64,000 bases of DNA from contig NZ_JAAGWD010000005.1 of NCBI RefSeq assembly GCF_010686685.1, positions 310,001 to 374,000 of the forward strand, in the 5' to 3' direction. A program made the position numbers and the translations under genes. The notes beneath the pieces are model-generated. The model was not told where the DNA came from. It saw nothing but the letters and a program-made list of their open reading frames with translations, and ran no database searches. The DNA comes from Pontibacter burrus (GTDB lineage: Bacteria > Bacteroidota > Bacteroidia > Cytophagales > Hymenobacteraceae). Below, in pieces: positions 8,855 to 17,219 of this stretch (within the stretch, counting starts at the first letter, position 1; every line of letters starts with the position of its first letter).

Positions 8855-8864
8855 AACTATAGTT
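8855..8864. repeat. Exact AACTATAGTT palindrome across a stop codon
   Basis: The 10-bp palindrome supplies the last sense codon CTA and the stop TAG of the minus-strand gene 8857-9372. It is one of at least four genes in this window that end in CTA-TAG inside the motif. Confidence 0.8.
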
Positions 8865-9372
8865 TCGAATTGTCTACCACGGTCCAGTTGATGGTGCCGT
8901 TGTTAACCGTATACTTCAGCAGCATGTAACCGCCGTTATGGCCATCTTCATAGTATGCCATTGCGTAGCGGTCGTTCAGGATGCGGCTGTCGCGGATGGT
9001 CATGGTGCCGCCCATCGTTCCCTTTTCTGGTATCAGTTGGTTTTGCTTGCGGTTCAGGTCGTTCATCAGGTCTGTTTCAGGGTTTTTAAGGCCTTTACGC
9101 TGTAGTTTCTGAACGTCGCTCTGGCTCAGAGTGCCCAGTTCATCTACAAAGGCTGCTCCGCCCGGTGGTACCAGTTCCATGGTATCAGGTGGCATCACCA
9201 TTCCTTCCAGCGAGTCAGCAGTAGCCTGCTCCTGTTCAAGTTGCTTGTCAATTTTCTCTACCTGATTATCGGCAATAGCTAAGCGGCTTTCAGCTTCGTT
9301 CTTTTGCCAGTAAAAGTAAATAGCAGCAAACAGGAAAACAGCCGCTAAAATCCAGGGTAAAATGCTTCTCAT
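8857..9372 (-). CDS. Membrane-anchored coiled-coil hypothetical protein
   Basis: The 171-residue protein has one N-terminal transmembrane helix (about residues 4-22, LPWILAAVFLFAAIYFYW), then a charged stretch (about 24-60, rich in Glu, Gln and Lys) likely to be a coiled coil. The C-terminal part (about 115-171) is probably a small beta domain (RDSRILNDRYAMAYYEDG). It resembles single-pass envelope proteins of Cytophagales, but I cannot assign a function. The stop codon lies within AACTATAGTT. The downstream gene at 8215 follows after 42 bp. Confidence 0.65.
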   Translation of the reverse strand: MRSILPWILAAVFLFAAIYFYWQKNEAESRLAIADNQVEKIDKQLEQEQATADSLEGMVMPPDTMELVPPGGAAFVDELGTLSQSDVQKLQRKGLKNPETDLMNDLNRKQNQLIPEKGTMGGTMTIRDSRILNDRYAMAYYEDGHNGGYMLLKYTVNNGTINWTVVDNSKL

Positions 9373-9465
9373 AGTTTTATAGTTTATTTTGCTGTCATCT
9401 AAACAGCAGCCTTAGTTTATACTTTTAATATTAGTAAAAAGATATGTATTAAGTAAAACTATAGT

Positions 9466-9499
9466 TAAAAAGAAAGCCTGCCACATTGCTGCAGCAGGC
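9466..9499 (-). terminator. Terminator after the E2 gene
   Basis: Read on the minus strand, GCCTGC and GCAGGC form a stem (9494-9499 with 9476-9481) followed by TTTCTTTTT. It lies 52 bp after the stop codon of the 9551 gene. Confidence 0.65.
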
Positions 9500-9550
9500 C
9501 CCTTATGGTTTAAGTCTTTTGTCTTATGTCAGAAGATCCTTTGTCACAAT

Positions 9551-10909
9551 TTAGATCGTCGTGTTCACGTCGAAGTTTTCCAGGTAATCTGCAACTCTGC
9601 GAACGAACATGCCACCCAGCGAGCCATCTACAACGCGGTGGTCGTAAGAGTGCGACAGGTACATAAAGTGACGGATACCGATCAGATCACCTTCAGGAGT
9701 CTCAATAACTGCTGGCTTCTTTTTGATAGCACCAACGGCCATAATAGCCACCTGTGGCTGCATGATGATTGGTGTACCCATTACGTTACCAAAAGAACCT
9801 ACGTTAGAAACCGTGTAGGTACCACCAGCCAGGTCATCCGGAGTCAGTTTGTTCATACGGCCGCGGTTTGCCAGGTCGTTCACCTTTTTGGTCAGGCCAT
9901 TCAGGTTCAGCTGGTCAGCATTCTTGATGTTCGGAACGATCAGGTTACCGCTTGGCAAAGCTACCGCCATGCCAATGTTGATGTCTTTGTGACGGATAAT
10001 GGTGCTACCATCTACTGACACGTTGATCATCGGGAAATCTTTGATCGCTTTCGCAATCGCATCTATGAAAATCGGAGTGAATGTCAGGTTCTCACCTTCG
10101 CGCTTCTTATACACGTCTTTCCACTTGTTTCTCCAGTTCACGATGTTGGTTACATCGGCTTCCACAAAAGAAGTAACGTGCGGAGAAATGCGCTTACTGT
10201 CCACCATACGGTCAGCAATCATCTTACGCATGCGGTCCATCTCGATCATTTCCACATTGCCACCATACGATGCAGCCGGTTTAACCTGAGCCGGAGCAGC
10301 AGCCTGTGGTTGCGCAGCAGGAGCTGGCGCAGCGGCAGGGGCTTGTGGCTGTGCCTGAGGCGCAGGAGTAGCAGCCTGAACCGGAGCACTTTTACGACCT
10401 TCCAGGTAAGCCAGGATATCTTTTTTAGTGACGCGACCTTCGCTGCCGGTGCCTGGTACATATTCCAGTTCCTGCATCGAAATGCCTTCCTCGCGGGCAA
10501 TGTTAAGCACCAGCGGCGAGTAGAAACGGCCCGAAGCAGGCTGATCTAATTTGGCAACAGCAGCACCGTTTGTGGCAGCAGCTGGTTGTGCAGGAGCAGC
10601 CTGAGGCGCAGCGGCGGCAGCAGGAGCTTCGGCCACAGCCGGAGCGGCAGGTGCAGCAGACTCTTCGCCGTCTGTAGAAATGATGGCAATAGGAGCACCA
10701 ACGGCTACTACATCACCTTCTTTCACTAGTATTTCTTTCAGTACACCACCCTGAATAGCAGGTACTTCTGTATCTACTTTATCAGTAGCAACTTCAAGTA
10801 CCGACTCGTCCTGCTCTATGGTATCACCCACATTTTTAAGCCATTTCAGAACGGTACCTTCCATGATACTCTCGCCCATTTTGGGCATAACCATTTCTAC
10901 AAGTGCCAT
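9551..10909 (-). CDS. 2-oxoacid dehydrogenase complex E2 (dihydrolipoamide acyltransferase)
   Basis: This is the acyltransferase core of a 2-oxoacid dehydrogenase complex. The lipoyl domain is residues 1-76 with the lipoylated lysine K44 in ATDKVDTE. An Ala/Pro/Gln-rich linker follows (about 82-120), then the E1/E3-binding domain (about 130-172, with SPLVLNIAREEGI and GSEGRVTKKDI), a second Ala/Pro linker, and the catalytic domain ending in DHRVVDG (423-429). The 452 residues are normal for an E2 with one lipoyl domain. Pyruvate, 2-oxoglutarate and branched-chain forms are hard to separate here; the branched-chain type is plausible. No E1 or E3 gene is adjacent. I see no copy of the palindrome in this well-conserved gene. 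Confidence 0.92.
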   Translation of the reverse strand: MALVEMVMPKMGESIMEGTVLKWLKNVGDTIEQDESVLEVATDKVDTEVPAIQGGVLKEILVKEGDVVAVGAPIAIISTDGEESAAPAAPAVAEAPAAAAAPQAAPAQPAAATNGAAVAKLDQPASGRFYSPLVLNIAREEGISMQELEYVPGTGSEGRVTKKDILAYLEGRKSAPVQAATPAPQAQPQAPAAAPAPAAQPQAAAPAQVKPAASYGGNVEMIEMDRMRKMIADRMVDSKRISPHVTSFVEADVTNIVNWRNKWKDVYKKREGENLTFTPIFIDAIAKAIKDFPMINVSVDGSTIIRHKDINIGMAVALPSGNLIVPNIKNADQLNLNGLTKKVNDLANRGRMNKLTPDDLAGGTYTVSNVGSFGNVMGTPIIMQPQVAIMAVGAIKKKPAVIETPEGDLIGIRHFMYLSHSYDHRVVDGSLGGMFVRRVADYLENFDVNTTI

Positions 10910-11041
10910 ATTTTATAGTTGATTTCTAAGATATTAGATATTAGACGTTAGATTTTGAATAGAAATTTATGAGATAGTTTACACTCCTTTATTAAAAAGT
11001 CTATAATCTAACATCTATATACTATAAGTCGAATTTTGTAA

Positions 11042-11049
11042 CAAAGTTA
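11042..11049 (-). promoter_or_regulatory. -7 promoter box for the E2 gene
   Basis: On the minus strand the bases read TAACTTTG, matching TAnnTTTG. The box lies 132 bp before the E2 start and implies a leader of about 125 nt. Confidence 0.45.
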
Positions 11050-11060
11050 AGGAATTTAGC

Positions 11061-12320
11061 CTATTCATCAACCGTTGCAGGTAAACTTTGCCGGATCAGG
11101 TTTAACGCTACCAAAGCGGTAAATTCTATGTTTAGCAGGCGGGTTTTGTTATAGTTCAGCTGTTTGGCTATTGTTTTTTCGCCATCGGCATAGGCAATCC
11201 AGATTGTTCCAACCGGCTTTTCTTCGGTTCCGCCATCCGGTCCGGCAATACCGCTGGTAGCTACGCCTATCGTTGTATTTAGTTTCCGGCGCACATTTTC
11301 GGCCATCTCCCGCACAGTGGCTTCGCTTACGGCTCCATGTTGTTGCAGGGTTTCGGGTTTGACGCCAAGCAGCTGCATTTTCACTTCGTTACTATAGGCA
11401 ACTATACTTCCCATAAAGTAAGCTGAGCTTCCGGCTATACTCGTGAGCTTATGTGCCAAGTACCCACCCGTGCAGCTTTCGGCAGTAGCTATAGTTAGGC
11501 CACGCTCCTTCAGCATATCGCCCACAGCTTCTTCCAGGCTCACCTCTCCGTAAGCAAAAATATAGTTCGGAATCAGTTGCGAGAGCTTTTCTACTTCGGT
11601 TTGTAGTTCCTGTTCCAGTATCGTTGCATTGTCTCCGCTGCCCGTAAGGCGCAGACGCACGCCGGTTAAGTGTGGCAGATACGCCAGTTTTATGTGCGGC
11701 GGCAGGGCAAGCTCCCAGTCTTCCAGCCTATCGGCCAATATGGATTCGGCAATGCCGGTGGTCTGGATAACTTTATGGATGATTTCCGGCGTTTTGAAAT
11801 GGGCTTTCAGGTTCGGCAGCACAATGTCTGTCATCATGCGCTTCATCTCAAAGGGCACACCCGGCATCGAAACATACACCTTCCCGTTCTGCTCAAACCA
11901 CATGCCTGGTGCGGTACCCAACACATTCCGGACAGGCGTGCAGCTTTCAGGCAAAAAGGCCTGCTGCCGGTTCAGCTCTGTCAGTTCAATGCCACGCTTC
12001 TCAAAAATTGCCGCAATATCAGCTAAAGATGGTTCGTGTAGCTTAAGCATATTATGGAAGTAATCCGTCAGTACATCTTTTGTCAGGTCGTCTTTGGTCG
12101 GGCCCAAACCACCGGTCATCAGAATAATGTCGGCACGTTTACCAGCCTCATCCAACGCAGCAACTATGTGTTCGGCGCTATCCGAAATAGAGGTAATCTG
12201 CTTCACTTTTATACCTATCTTAGCCAGTTCCGTACCCATCCACGCAGAGTTAGTATCCACGATCTGGCCGTATAAGATTTCATCGCCTATAGTTATGATT
12301 TCTGCGTTTACCGCTAGCAT
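11061..12320 (-). CDS. cinA: CinA family nicotinamide-nucleotide amidohydrolase
   Basis: CinA proteins combine an N-terminal COG1058/MoCF-like domain with NMN/ADP-ribose pyrophosphatase activity in some members and a C-terminal PncC domain that deamidates NMN in NAD recycling. The N-terminal domain shows ITIGDEILYGQIVDTNS and MTGGLGPTKDDLT. The C-terminal domain shows TAESCTGGYLAHKLT and ATSGIAGPDGGTEEKP. I start it at the ATG at 12320 (MLAVNAEIITIGDE); the ATG at 12362 would add 14 residues unlike the family. It reads away from the DUF4197 gene, 66 bp away. One CTATAG copy encodes part of TIATAES. Confidence 0.92.
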   Translation of the reverse strand: MLAVNAEIITIGDEILYGQIVDTNSAWMGTELAKIGIKVKQITSISDSAEHIVAALDEAGKRADIILMTGGLGPTKDDLTKDVLTDYFHNMLKLHEPSLADIAAIFEKRGIELTELNRQQAFLPESCTPVRNVLGTAPGMWFEQNGKVYVSMPGVPFEMKRMMTDIVLPNLKAHFKTPEIIHKVIQTTGIAESILADRLEDWELALPPHIKLAYLPHLTGVRLRLTGSGDNATILEQELQTEVEKLSQLIPNYIFAYGEVSLEEAVGDMLKERGLTIATAESCTGGYLAHKLTSIAGSSAYFMGSIVAYSNEVKMQLLGVKPETLQQHGAVSEATVREMAENVRRKLNTTIGVATSGIAGPDGGTEEKPVGTIWIAYADGEKTIAKQLNYNKTRLLNIEFTALVALNLIRQSLPATVDE

Positions 12321-12386
12321 AGTATTTTTGGTCTGATTTGTGCGTTGGCTTGTTAAACTCATCCAAGTTAAAGATGTTATAACGAT

Positions 12387-13121
12387 ATGAAAAAATTACT
12401 TTACACTTCTTTGGTAGCGATGGCTCTGGGTGCCAGTGCCTGTACAGCGGCGCAGGTGCAGCAAACCGTTGATGGTGTTCTGGCCGGAACCGCGACAGGT
12501 GCACCAGTTACCCAATCGGAGGTAGCGGCTGGTCTAAAACAGGCCCTTGAGATCGGCATTAAAAACGGTGCAAACCAGGCTTCGCAAACAGATGGCTACT
12601 ATAAAAATTCACTTATCCGGATCCCTTTTCCGCAGGATGTGCAGCGCGTTGAAAATACCCTGCGCAAGATTGGCCTGGGCAGCGAGATAGATAAATTTGT
12701 GATGACCCTGAACCGTGGTGCCGAGGATGCCGCCAAAAGTGCCGTTCCTATTTTTGTGAGCGCCATAAAGCAAATGACCATACAGGATGCCTGGGGTATC
12801 TTAAAAGGCGATAAAGATGCTGCAACACAGTACCTGAAGCGCACGACAACTACCCAGCTTACAAACGCTTTTAAGCCTGTTATCCGACAGTCGCTAGACA
12901 AGACAAACGCCACGAAATACTATGCTGACCTGGTGAACCAGTACAACCAGATCCCTTTAGTGCAAAAAGTGAACCCAAACCTGGACGAATATGCCACCCA
13001 GAAAGCGATTGACGGCCTGTTTACGCTGGTGGCACAGGAAGAACAAAAGATACGCGAAAACCCGATTGCCCGTACTACGGAGCTGCTACGCCGCGTTTTT
13101 TCAAAAGAAAATCAGTCGTGA
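12387..13121 (+). CDS. DUF4197 family lipoprotein
   Basis: The 244-residue protein belongs to the DUF4197 family of secreted proteins of unknown function found widely in Gram-negative bacteria. A signal peptide ends in a probable lipobox (LGASAC, cysteine near residue 19), so it is likely a lipoprotein. The family core is seen as SLIRIPFPQDVQRVENTLRK and FVSAIKQMTIQDAWGILKG, with the C-terminal ATQKAIDGLFTLVAQEE. The full-length gene is followed by a clear terminator, so it is probably transcribed alone. Confidence 0.85.
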   Translation: MKKLLYTSLVAMALGASACTAAQVQQTVDGVLAGTATGAPVTQSEVAAGLKQALEIGIKNGANQASQTDGYYKNSLIRIPFPQDVQRVENTLRKIGLGSEIDKFVMTLNRGAEDAAKSAVPIFVSAIKQMTIQDAWGILKGDKDAATQYLKRTTTTQLTNAFKPVIRQSLDKTNATKYYADLVNQYNQIPLVQKVNPNLDEYATQKAIDGLFTLVAQEEQKIRENPIARTTELLRRVFSKENQS

Positions 13122-13149
13122 CACAACTATAAGGTTATAGCCATTCCGG

Positions 13150-13188
13150 AGCCCGCCCTGCCTGTAGGTAGCGGCGGGCTTATTTTTT
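13150..13188 (+). terminator. Rho-independent terminator after the DUF4197 gene
   Basis: AGCCCGCC (13150-13157) pairs with GGCGGGCT (13173-13180) and is followed by TATTTTTT. It lies 28 bp after the stop codon. Confidence 0.85.
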
Positions 13189-13263
13189 AAAACATAAACC
13201 CCTTTTAGTTAGTACAATACACAAATCTGAAAGTGCCTTAATTCGTCAAACGCTCACCTTACC

Positions 13264-14547
13264 ATGGAACTAACAAATATCCGCTATACGCCACTCAACA
13301 AAGACAAGGACCTGGACAGACTAATTGACGAGGTTGGGGATGCCCGTATAGTTATGCTTGGCGAAGCCTCCCATGGCACATCAGAGTATTATACCTGGCG
13401 AACGGCCATTTCTAAAAAGCTGATTGAAGAGAAGGGTTTCCAGTTTATAGCTGTAGAAGGCGATTGGCCGGAATGTTACGCGGTAAACCGTTTCGTGAAA
13501 GGCTACCAGAACTCGGGGAGCAAAATTGCCGATGTGTTGCAGGTGTTCCGACGCTGGCCTACCTGGATGTGGGCCAACTGGGAAGTGGCTGCCCTGATGG
13601 AATGGATACGTGATTATAACCACCTGCGCTCTACAAGTGATAAGATTGGTTTCTTTGGGCTGGATGTCTATAGTTTGTGGGAATCGCTGGAGCAGGTGCT
13701 GAAGTACCTGGAGCAACATGATGGGCAGGCAATTGAAGCAGCCCGCGCAGCCATCAGCTGCTTTGAGCCCTACCAACGCGACCCGCAGGTATATGCCCAG
13801 GCAACAGCTTTCGTAAACTCCGATTGCGAGGCGGAGGTTATTGGTATGTTGCAACGCATCATCAAATCGCCGGTGTTTACAGGCGATATGGAGCATGACT
13901 TTAATTCTCAGCAGAATGCGCTGGTAGCAGTTAATGCCGAAAAATACTATAGAACTATGATAAAAGGCGGCGCAGCATCCTGGAACGTACGCGACTCGCA
14001 TATGATGGAAACTTTGGACAGGCTGCTTGATTTGCACGGCCCAAACTCAAAAGCTATTGTTTGGGAGCATAATACCCACATTGGCGATGCCCGCGCAACC
14101 GACATGGCTGACGATGGCATGTACAACATTGGCCAGCTGGCCCGCGAAAAATATGGTTACGACCAGGTAAAACTGGTTGGTTTCGGTAGCTACCAGGGCG
14201 AGGTAATTGCAAGCAGGTCGTGGGGTGCACCGATGCAGAAAATGGAAGTGCCGCCGGCACAAAAGGGCAGTTGGGAAGACATTCTGCACAGCATCAGCGA
14301 AGAAGATAAGCTGATCCTGAGTAAAGACCTGAAAAATGTGGACGGGCTTGCAAACCGCCGTATCGGGCACCGGGCCATTGGCGTAGTTTACGATCCGAAG
14401 CGCGAAGCATTTGGCAATTATGTGCCCACCGTTATACCCGAGCGCTACGATGCCTTCCTGTACTTCAACGAAACCGACGCCGTGCACCCACTCCACATGA
14501 AACCGCGCGGCGCAGCAGAACCCGAACTATACCCGTGGAACTATTAA
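13264..14547 (+). CDS. Erythromycin esterase family protein
   Basis: The 427-residue protein belongs to the erythromycin esterase/succinoglycan biosynthesis family, which uses metal-free histidine chemistry. Early motifs are MLGEASHGTSEYY (E34 and H37 conserved) and FIAVEGDWPECYAVNRF. WEHNTHIGDAR in the second half carries the other conserved histidine, and GVVYDPKREAFGNYVP is near the C terminus. Chromosomal members of this kind are common in Cytophagales and are not by themselves evidence of macrolide resistance. There is no signal peptide, so it is cytoplasmic. It stands alone between repeat-bearing spacers. Confidence 0.88.
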   Translation: MELTNIRYTPLNKDKDLDRLIDEVGDARIVMLGEASHGTSEYYTWRTAISKKLIEEKGFQFIAVEGDWPECYAVNRFVKGYQNSGSKIADVLQVFRRWPTWMWANWEVAALMEWIRDYNHLRSTSDKIGFFGLDVYSLWESLEQVLKYLEQHDGQAIEAARAAISCFEPYQRDPQVYAQATAFVNSDCEAEVIGMLQRIIKSPVFTGDMEHDFNSQQNALVAVNAEKYYRTMIKGGAASWNVRDSHMMETLDRLLDLHGPNSKAIVWEHNTHIGDARATDMADDGMYNIGQLAREKYGYDQVKLVGFGSYQGEVIASRSWGAPMQKMEVPPAQKGSWEDILHSISEEDKLILSKDLKNVDGLANRRIGHRAIGVVYDPKREAFGNYVPTVIPERYDAFLYFNETDAVHPLHMKPRGAAEPELYPWNY

Positions 14548-14956
14548 AAGTTAGAAAGTTGGGAAGTTTATAAGTTAGAAAATTGTTCATACCGCAAGTT
14601 TGAGTGCAGTAGCAACTTGTGACTGGGTATGGCAGCAAGTTTGTAACTGGCTTTGCTTTGCAAAGGCCTGAACCAACTATAGTCGTAACTTTAGAACTAT
14701 AGTTTTCTGCTGATTACAAATTTTAACTATGCTGGCGCGGATCTGTGATCCGTGACTTGCTTATAATGTTGAATTTGCAATCCAAGTGGGCCAGAGGCCC
14801 AGGCTATAGTTCGACACGAGCGAAGACGCTCGCGCCATGTTTATTATCACAACTATAACTCTTGCTAACTATAGTTTCATAGCGGAGACGCAAAATATTG
14901 CGTCTCTACATTAGCTCTTGCAATCCTGATTCACGCAAACCTGGGTCTTCGGATAT
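14548..14956. repeat. Intergenic mosaic of short repeat families
   Basis: No gene is seen. The stretch contains an AAGTTAGAAAGTTGGG-type run (14549-14582), exact AACTATAGTT at 14695-14704 and 14868-14877, REP-like GCTGGCGCGGATC (from 14731) with an inverted partner near 14811-14838, and the short inverted repeat GAGACGC..GCGTCTC at 14885-14906, a motif repeated at 40583-40604. Confidence 0.7.
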
Positions 14957-14995
14957 AAACAACAAAAGCTGCCTTTGGGGCAGCTTTTGTTGTTT
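14957..14995. terminator. Strong bidirectional terminator
   Basis: Arms 14957-14973 and 14979-14995 form a perfect 17-bp stem with a 5-nt loop. GCTGCC/GGCAGC is at the top and A/T runs at the base. It lies 18 bp after the yebC stop codon. Confidence 0.85.
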
Positions 14996-15013
14996 AGCTA
15001 TAGTTAGATGTGC

Positions 15014-15721
15014 TTAGGCCATGTTGTGGTAAACTGCCTGCACGTCATCGTCTTCTTCAATCTTCTCGATCAGGTTTTCTATTTCTTCAGCCTGCTCGTC
15101 GCTTAGTTCGGTGCGAGTGTTTGGGATGCGCTGCAACTCGGCACTGATCACGTTTATACCTTTCTCTTCCAACGCTTTCTGCATCTGCCCGAAATCGGTG
15201 AAGGCGGTCTCTACAATGATCTCTCCCTCGTGCTCGTAAATATCCTCAGCACCAAAATCAATCAGTTCTAGTTCCAGTTCTTCTATGTTCAGGCCTTCCG
15301 GGTTAATTTTGAAGATACCCTTGCGTGTAAAAATAAAGTCTAGTGAACCTGTTTTGCCAACGGCTCCACCTGCACGCGAGAAATATACACGCATGTTGGC
15401 AACCGTACGGTTAATGTTGTCTGTAGCAGTCTCTACAAGTATGGCAATGCCATGCGGGCCGTAGCCTTCGTATACAACTTCCTCGTAATCTTTCTCTTCT
15501 TTAGATGAGGCACGCTTAATGGCAGCTTCTACCCTATCCTTAGGCATGTTTACGCCTTTGGCGTTCTGGATAGCGGTGCGTAGGCGGGAGTTAGATTCAG
15601 GGTTAGGGCCACCTTCTTTAACGGCCATCACAATCTCTTTGCCCAGACGCGTAAACGCCTTCGACATCTTATCCCAGCGCTTAAATTTGCGCGCTTTTCT
15701 AAACTCAAATGCTCTTCCCAT
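15014..15721 (-). CDS. YebC/PmpR-family protein
   Basis: The 235-residue protein is a full-length YebC/PmpR-type protein (TACO1 family), annotated as a DNA-binding regulator in some bacteria and shown in others to help ribosomes through difficult sequences such as polyproline. The family signature is clear: KFKRWDKMSKAFTRLGKEI, then NPESNSRLRTAIQNAKG and MPKDRVEAAIKRA, then YEEVVYEGYGPHGIAILVE. It has its own TAnnTTTG box and a strong terminator. It lies 75 bp before the ABC ATPase gene, read in the same direction. Confidence 0.93.
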   Translation of the reverse strand: MGRAFEFRKARKFKRWDKMSKAFTRLGKEIVMAVKEGGPNPESNSRLRTAIQNAKGVNMPKDRVEAAIKRASSKEEKDYEEVVYEGYGPHGIAILVETATDNINRTVANMRVYFSRAGGAVGKTGSLDFIFTRKGIFKINPEGLNIEELELELIDFGAEDIYEHEGEIIVETAFTDFGQMQKALEEKGINVISAELQRIPNTRTELSDEQAEEIENLIEKIEEDDDVQAVYHNMA

Positions 15722-15742
15722 AGTATCTGCTTGTTATTCCTG

Positions 15743-15750
15743 CAAATTTA
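15743..15750 (-). promoter_or_regulatory. -7 promoter box for the YebC gene
   Basis: The minus strand reads TAAATTTG, matching TAnnTTTG, 21 bp before the start codon. The short leader is typical of this phylum. Confidence 0.6.
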
Positions 15751-15796
15751 GAAAGCTTACCTTAAAATCAATAATTAAGCAGGCAATTTTGCCACA

Positions 15797-16438
15797 TTAC
15801 CTGCCACGACTAAGGTTGGCTACATGATAATCTGATATGCGGAGTTGCTGCTCACAGAAGCTGTACTCATGCTGTATATTAGAACCAACTATAATCAGCC
15901 GGTTTTGTTTATTCTGGGTTACATGTTCCTGATACCACGCTACGCCTTCCTGGTCCAGGTTGGTGGTAGGTTCATCCAGCAGCAGCAGCTCTGATTCAGA
16001 GTAAATGGCCAGTCCCAGTTTCAGGCGCTGCTTCATGCCCGAAGAAAAATCCTTTACAAACTTGTTCTTAGATTTTTGCAGGCCCATGCGGTCTATCAGA
16101 TCCTGTGTGCTCAGGTTGTGGCGCAGCGGCTTAAACCGGATATGAAAATCGATCATCTCCTGCAGGCTAAACTCTTCTACCAGTTCCAGATAAGGGGCAG
16201 TAAGCGAAAGTGAACTATAGATTTTTTCAACAGGGATGTCTTTGCCGCTAACCTTATAGTTTATCTCGCCCTCGGAATGCAGGTTATGACCTGATATAAC
16301 AGTAAGAAGAGTGGATTTACCGGACCCGTTATGCCCCAAGATGGCATAAGCAGTACCTGACTCAAAAGTATAGTTCAGGTTCCGGAAAATCCACTCGTAA
16401 TTGTATCGTTTACCTAAGTTGCTTAGGTTAATTTGCAT
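15797..16438 (-). CDS. ABC transporter ATP-binding protein of the lpx cluster
   Basis: The 213-residue single ATPase domain has Walker A ILGHNGSGKSTLL (about residues 33-45), signature FSSGMKQRLKLG and Walker B LLLLDEPTTNLD. No permease gene is adjacent. The gene overlaps lpxA by 11 bp and is the last gene of lpxD, lpxC/fabZ, lpxA, ATPase. It is shorter than most exporter ATPases. A link to envelope or lipid A traffic is suggested only by its place in the operon; the substrate is unknown. Confidence 0.85.
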   Translation of the reverse strand: MQINLSNLGKRYNYEWIFRNLNYTFESGTAYAILGHNGSGKSTLLTVISGHNLHSEGEINYKVSGKDIPVEKIYSSLSLTAPYLELVEEFSLQEMIDFHIRFKPLRHNLSTQDLIDRMGLQKSKNKFVKDFSSGMKQRLKLGLAIYSESELLLLDEPTTNLDQEGVAWYQEHVTQNKQNRLIIVGSNIQHEYSFCEQQLRISDYHVANLSRGR

Positions 16439-17219
16439 CTTTGCCTAGGTAGCTCTTAATAATGCCACGTCCGGAGTTACGCACAAAATTCAGGATCTCG
16501 TCGCGTTCTTTGCTCGGTGCCATTTCCAGCTCAATTCTGTCAAGCGCTTCGGTGTTGTTGTTACCGCTCATGAACAGGATGCGGTACAGCTGCTGAATCT
16601 CATTAATCTGCTCACTTGTGAAGCCACGACGACGCAACCCAATAGAGTTGATGCCGGCATAGGTAAGCGGCTCACGGGCAGCTTTTACATAAGGAGGCAC
16701 ATCTTTACGCACCAGCGATCCGCCGGAGATCATGGCATGCGCCCCGATCTTAACGAACTGGTGCACCGCGCTCGATCCGCCAATGATAGCGTAATCACCC
16801 ATTTCTACGTGGCCTGCCATCTGTACCGCATTAACTACGATACAGTTGTTACCAACTATACAATCGTGGGCAATGTGCGCGTACGACATGATAAGGCAAT
16901 TGCTGCCTACTACGGTGCGCATCTTATCTATAGTTCCGCGGCTAACGGTAACACACTCCCGGATAACCGTATTGTCGCCGATAACAGCTATCGTTTCTTC
17001 GCCGGCAAATTTCAGGTCCTGAGGCACTGACGAAATAACCGCACCTGGAAAAATCTTACAGTTTTTACCAATGCGGGCGCCTTCCATGATGGTTACATTC
17101 GGGCCGATCCAGGTTCCTTCACCGATCTCTACGTTTTTGTAGATCGTAGAAAAAGGCTCGATCACGACGTTATGCGCAATCTTGGCTTCGGGGTGTATGT
17201 ATGCTAATGGCTGGTTCAT
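16428..17219 (-). CDS. lpxA: Acyl-ACP--UDP-N-acetylglucosamine O-acyltransferase LpxA
   Basis: LpxA transfers a 3-hydroxyacyl chain from ACP to the 3-OH of UDP-GlcNAc, the first step of lipid A synthesis. The 263-residue protein is a left-handed beta helix with hexapeptide repeats from about residue 5 to 185, then a helical C-terminal domain. Family segments include IHPEAKIAHNVVIEPFSTI, SYAHIAHDCIVGN (catalytic His region) and GGSSAVHQFVKIG. It overlaps the lpxC/fabZ end by 4 bp and the ABC ATPase start by 11 bp, so the cluster is tightly coupled. Confidence 0.96.
   Translation of the reverse strand: MNQPLAYIHPEAKIAHNVVIEPFSTIYKNVEIGEGTWIGPNVTIMEGARIGKNCKIFPGAVISSVPQDLKFAGEETIAVIGDNTVIRECVTVSRGTIDKMRTVVGSNCLIMSYAHIAHDCIVGNNCIVVNAVQMAGHVEMGDYAIIGGSSAVHQFVKIGAHAMISGGSLVRKDVPPYVKAAREPLTYAGINSIGLRRRGFTSEQINEIQQLYRILFMSGNNNTEALDRIELEMAPSKERDEILNFVRNSGRGIIKSYLGKDAN

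Noticed and set aside
13264..14547. Macrolide resistance gene
   Set aside because: The protein is in the erythromycin esterase family, but chromosomal members are common and no resistance context is present.
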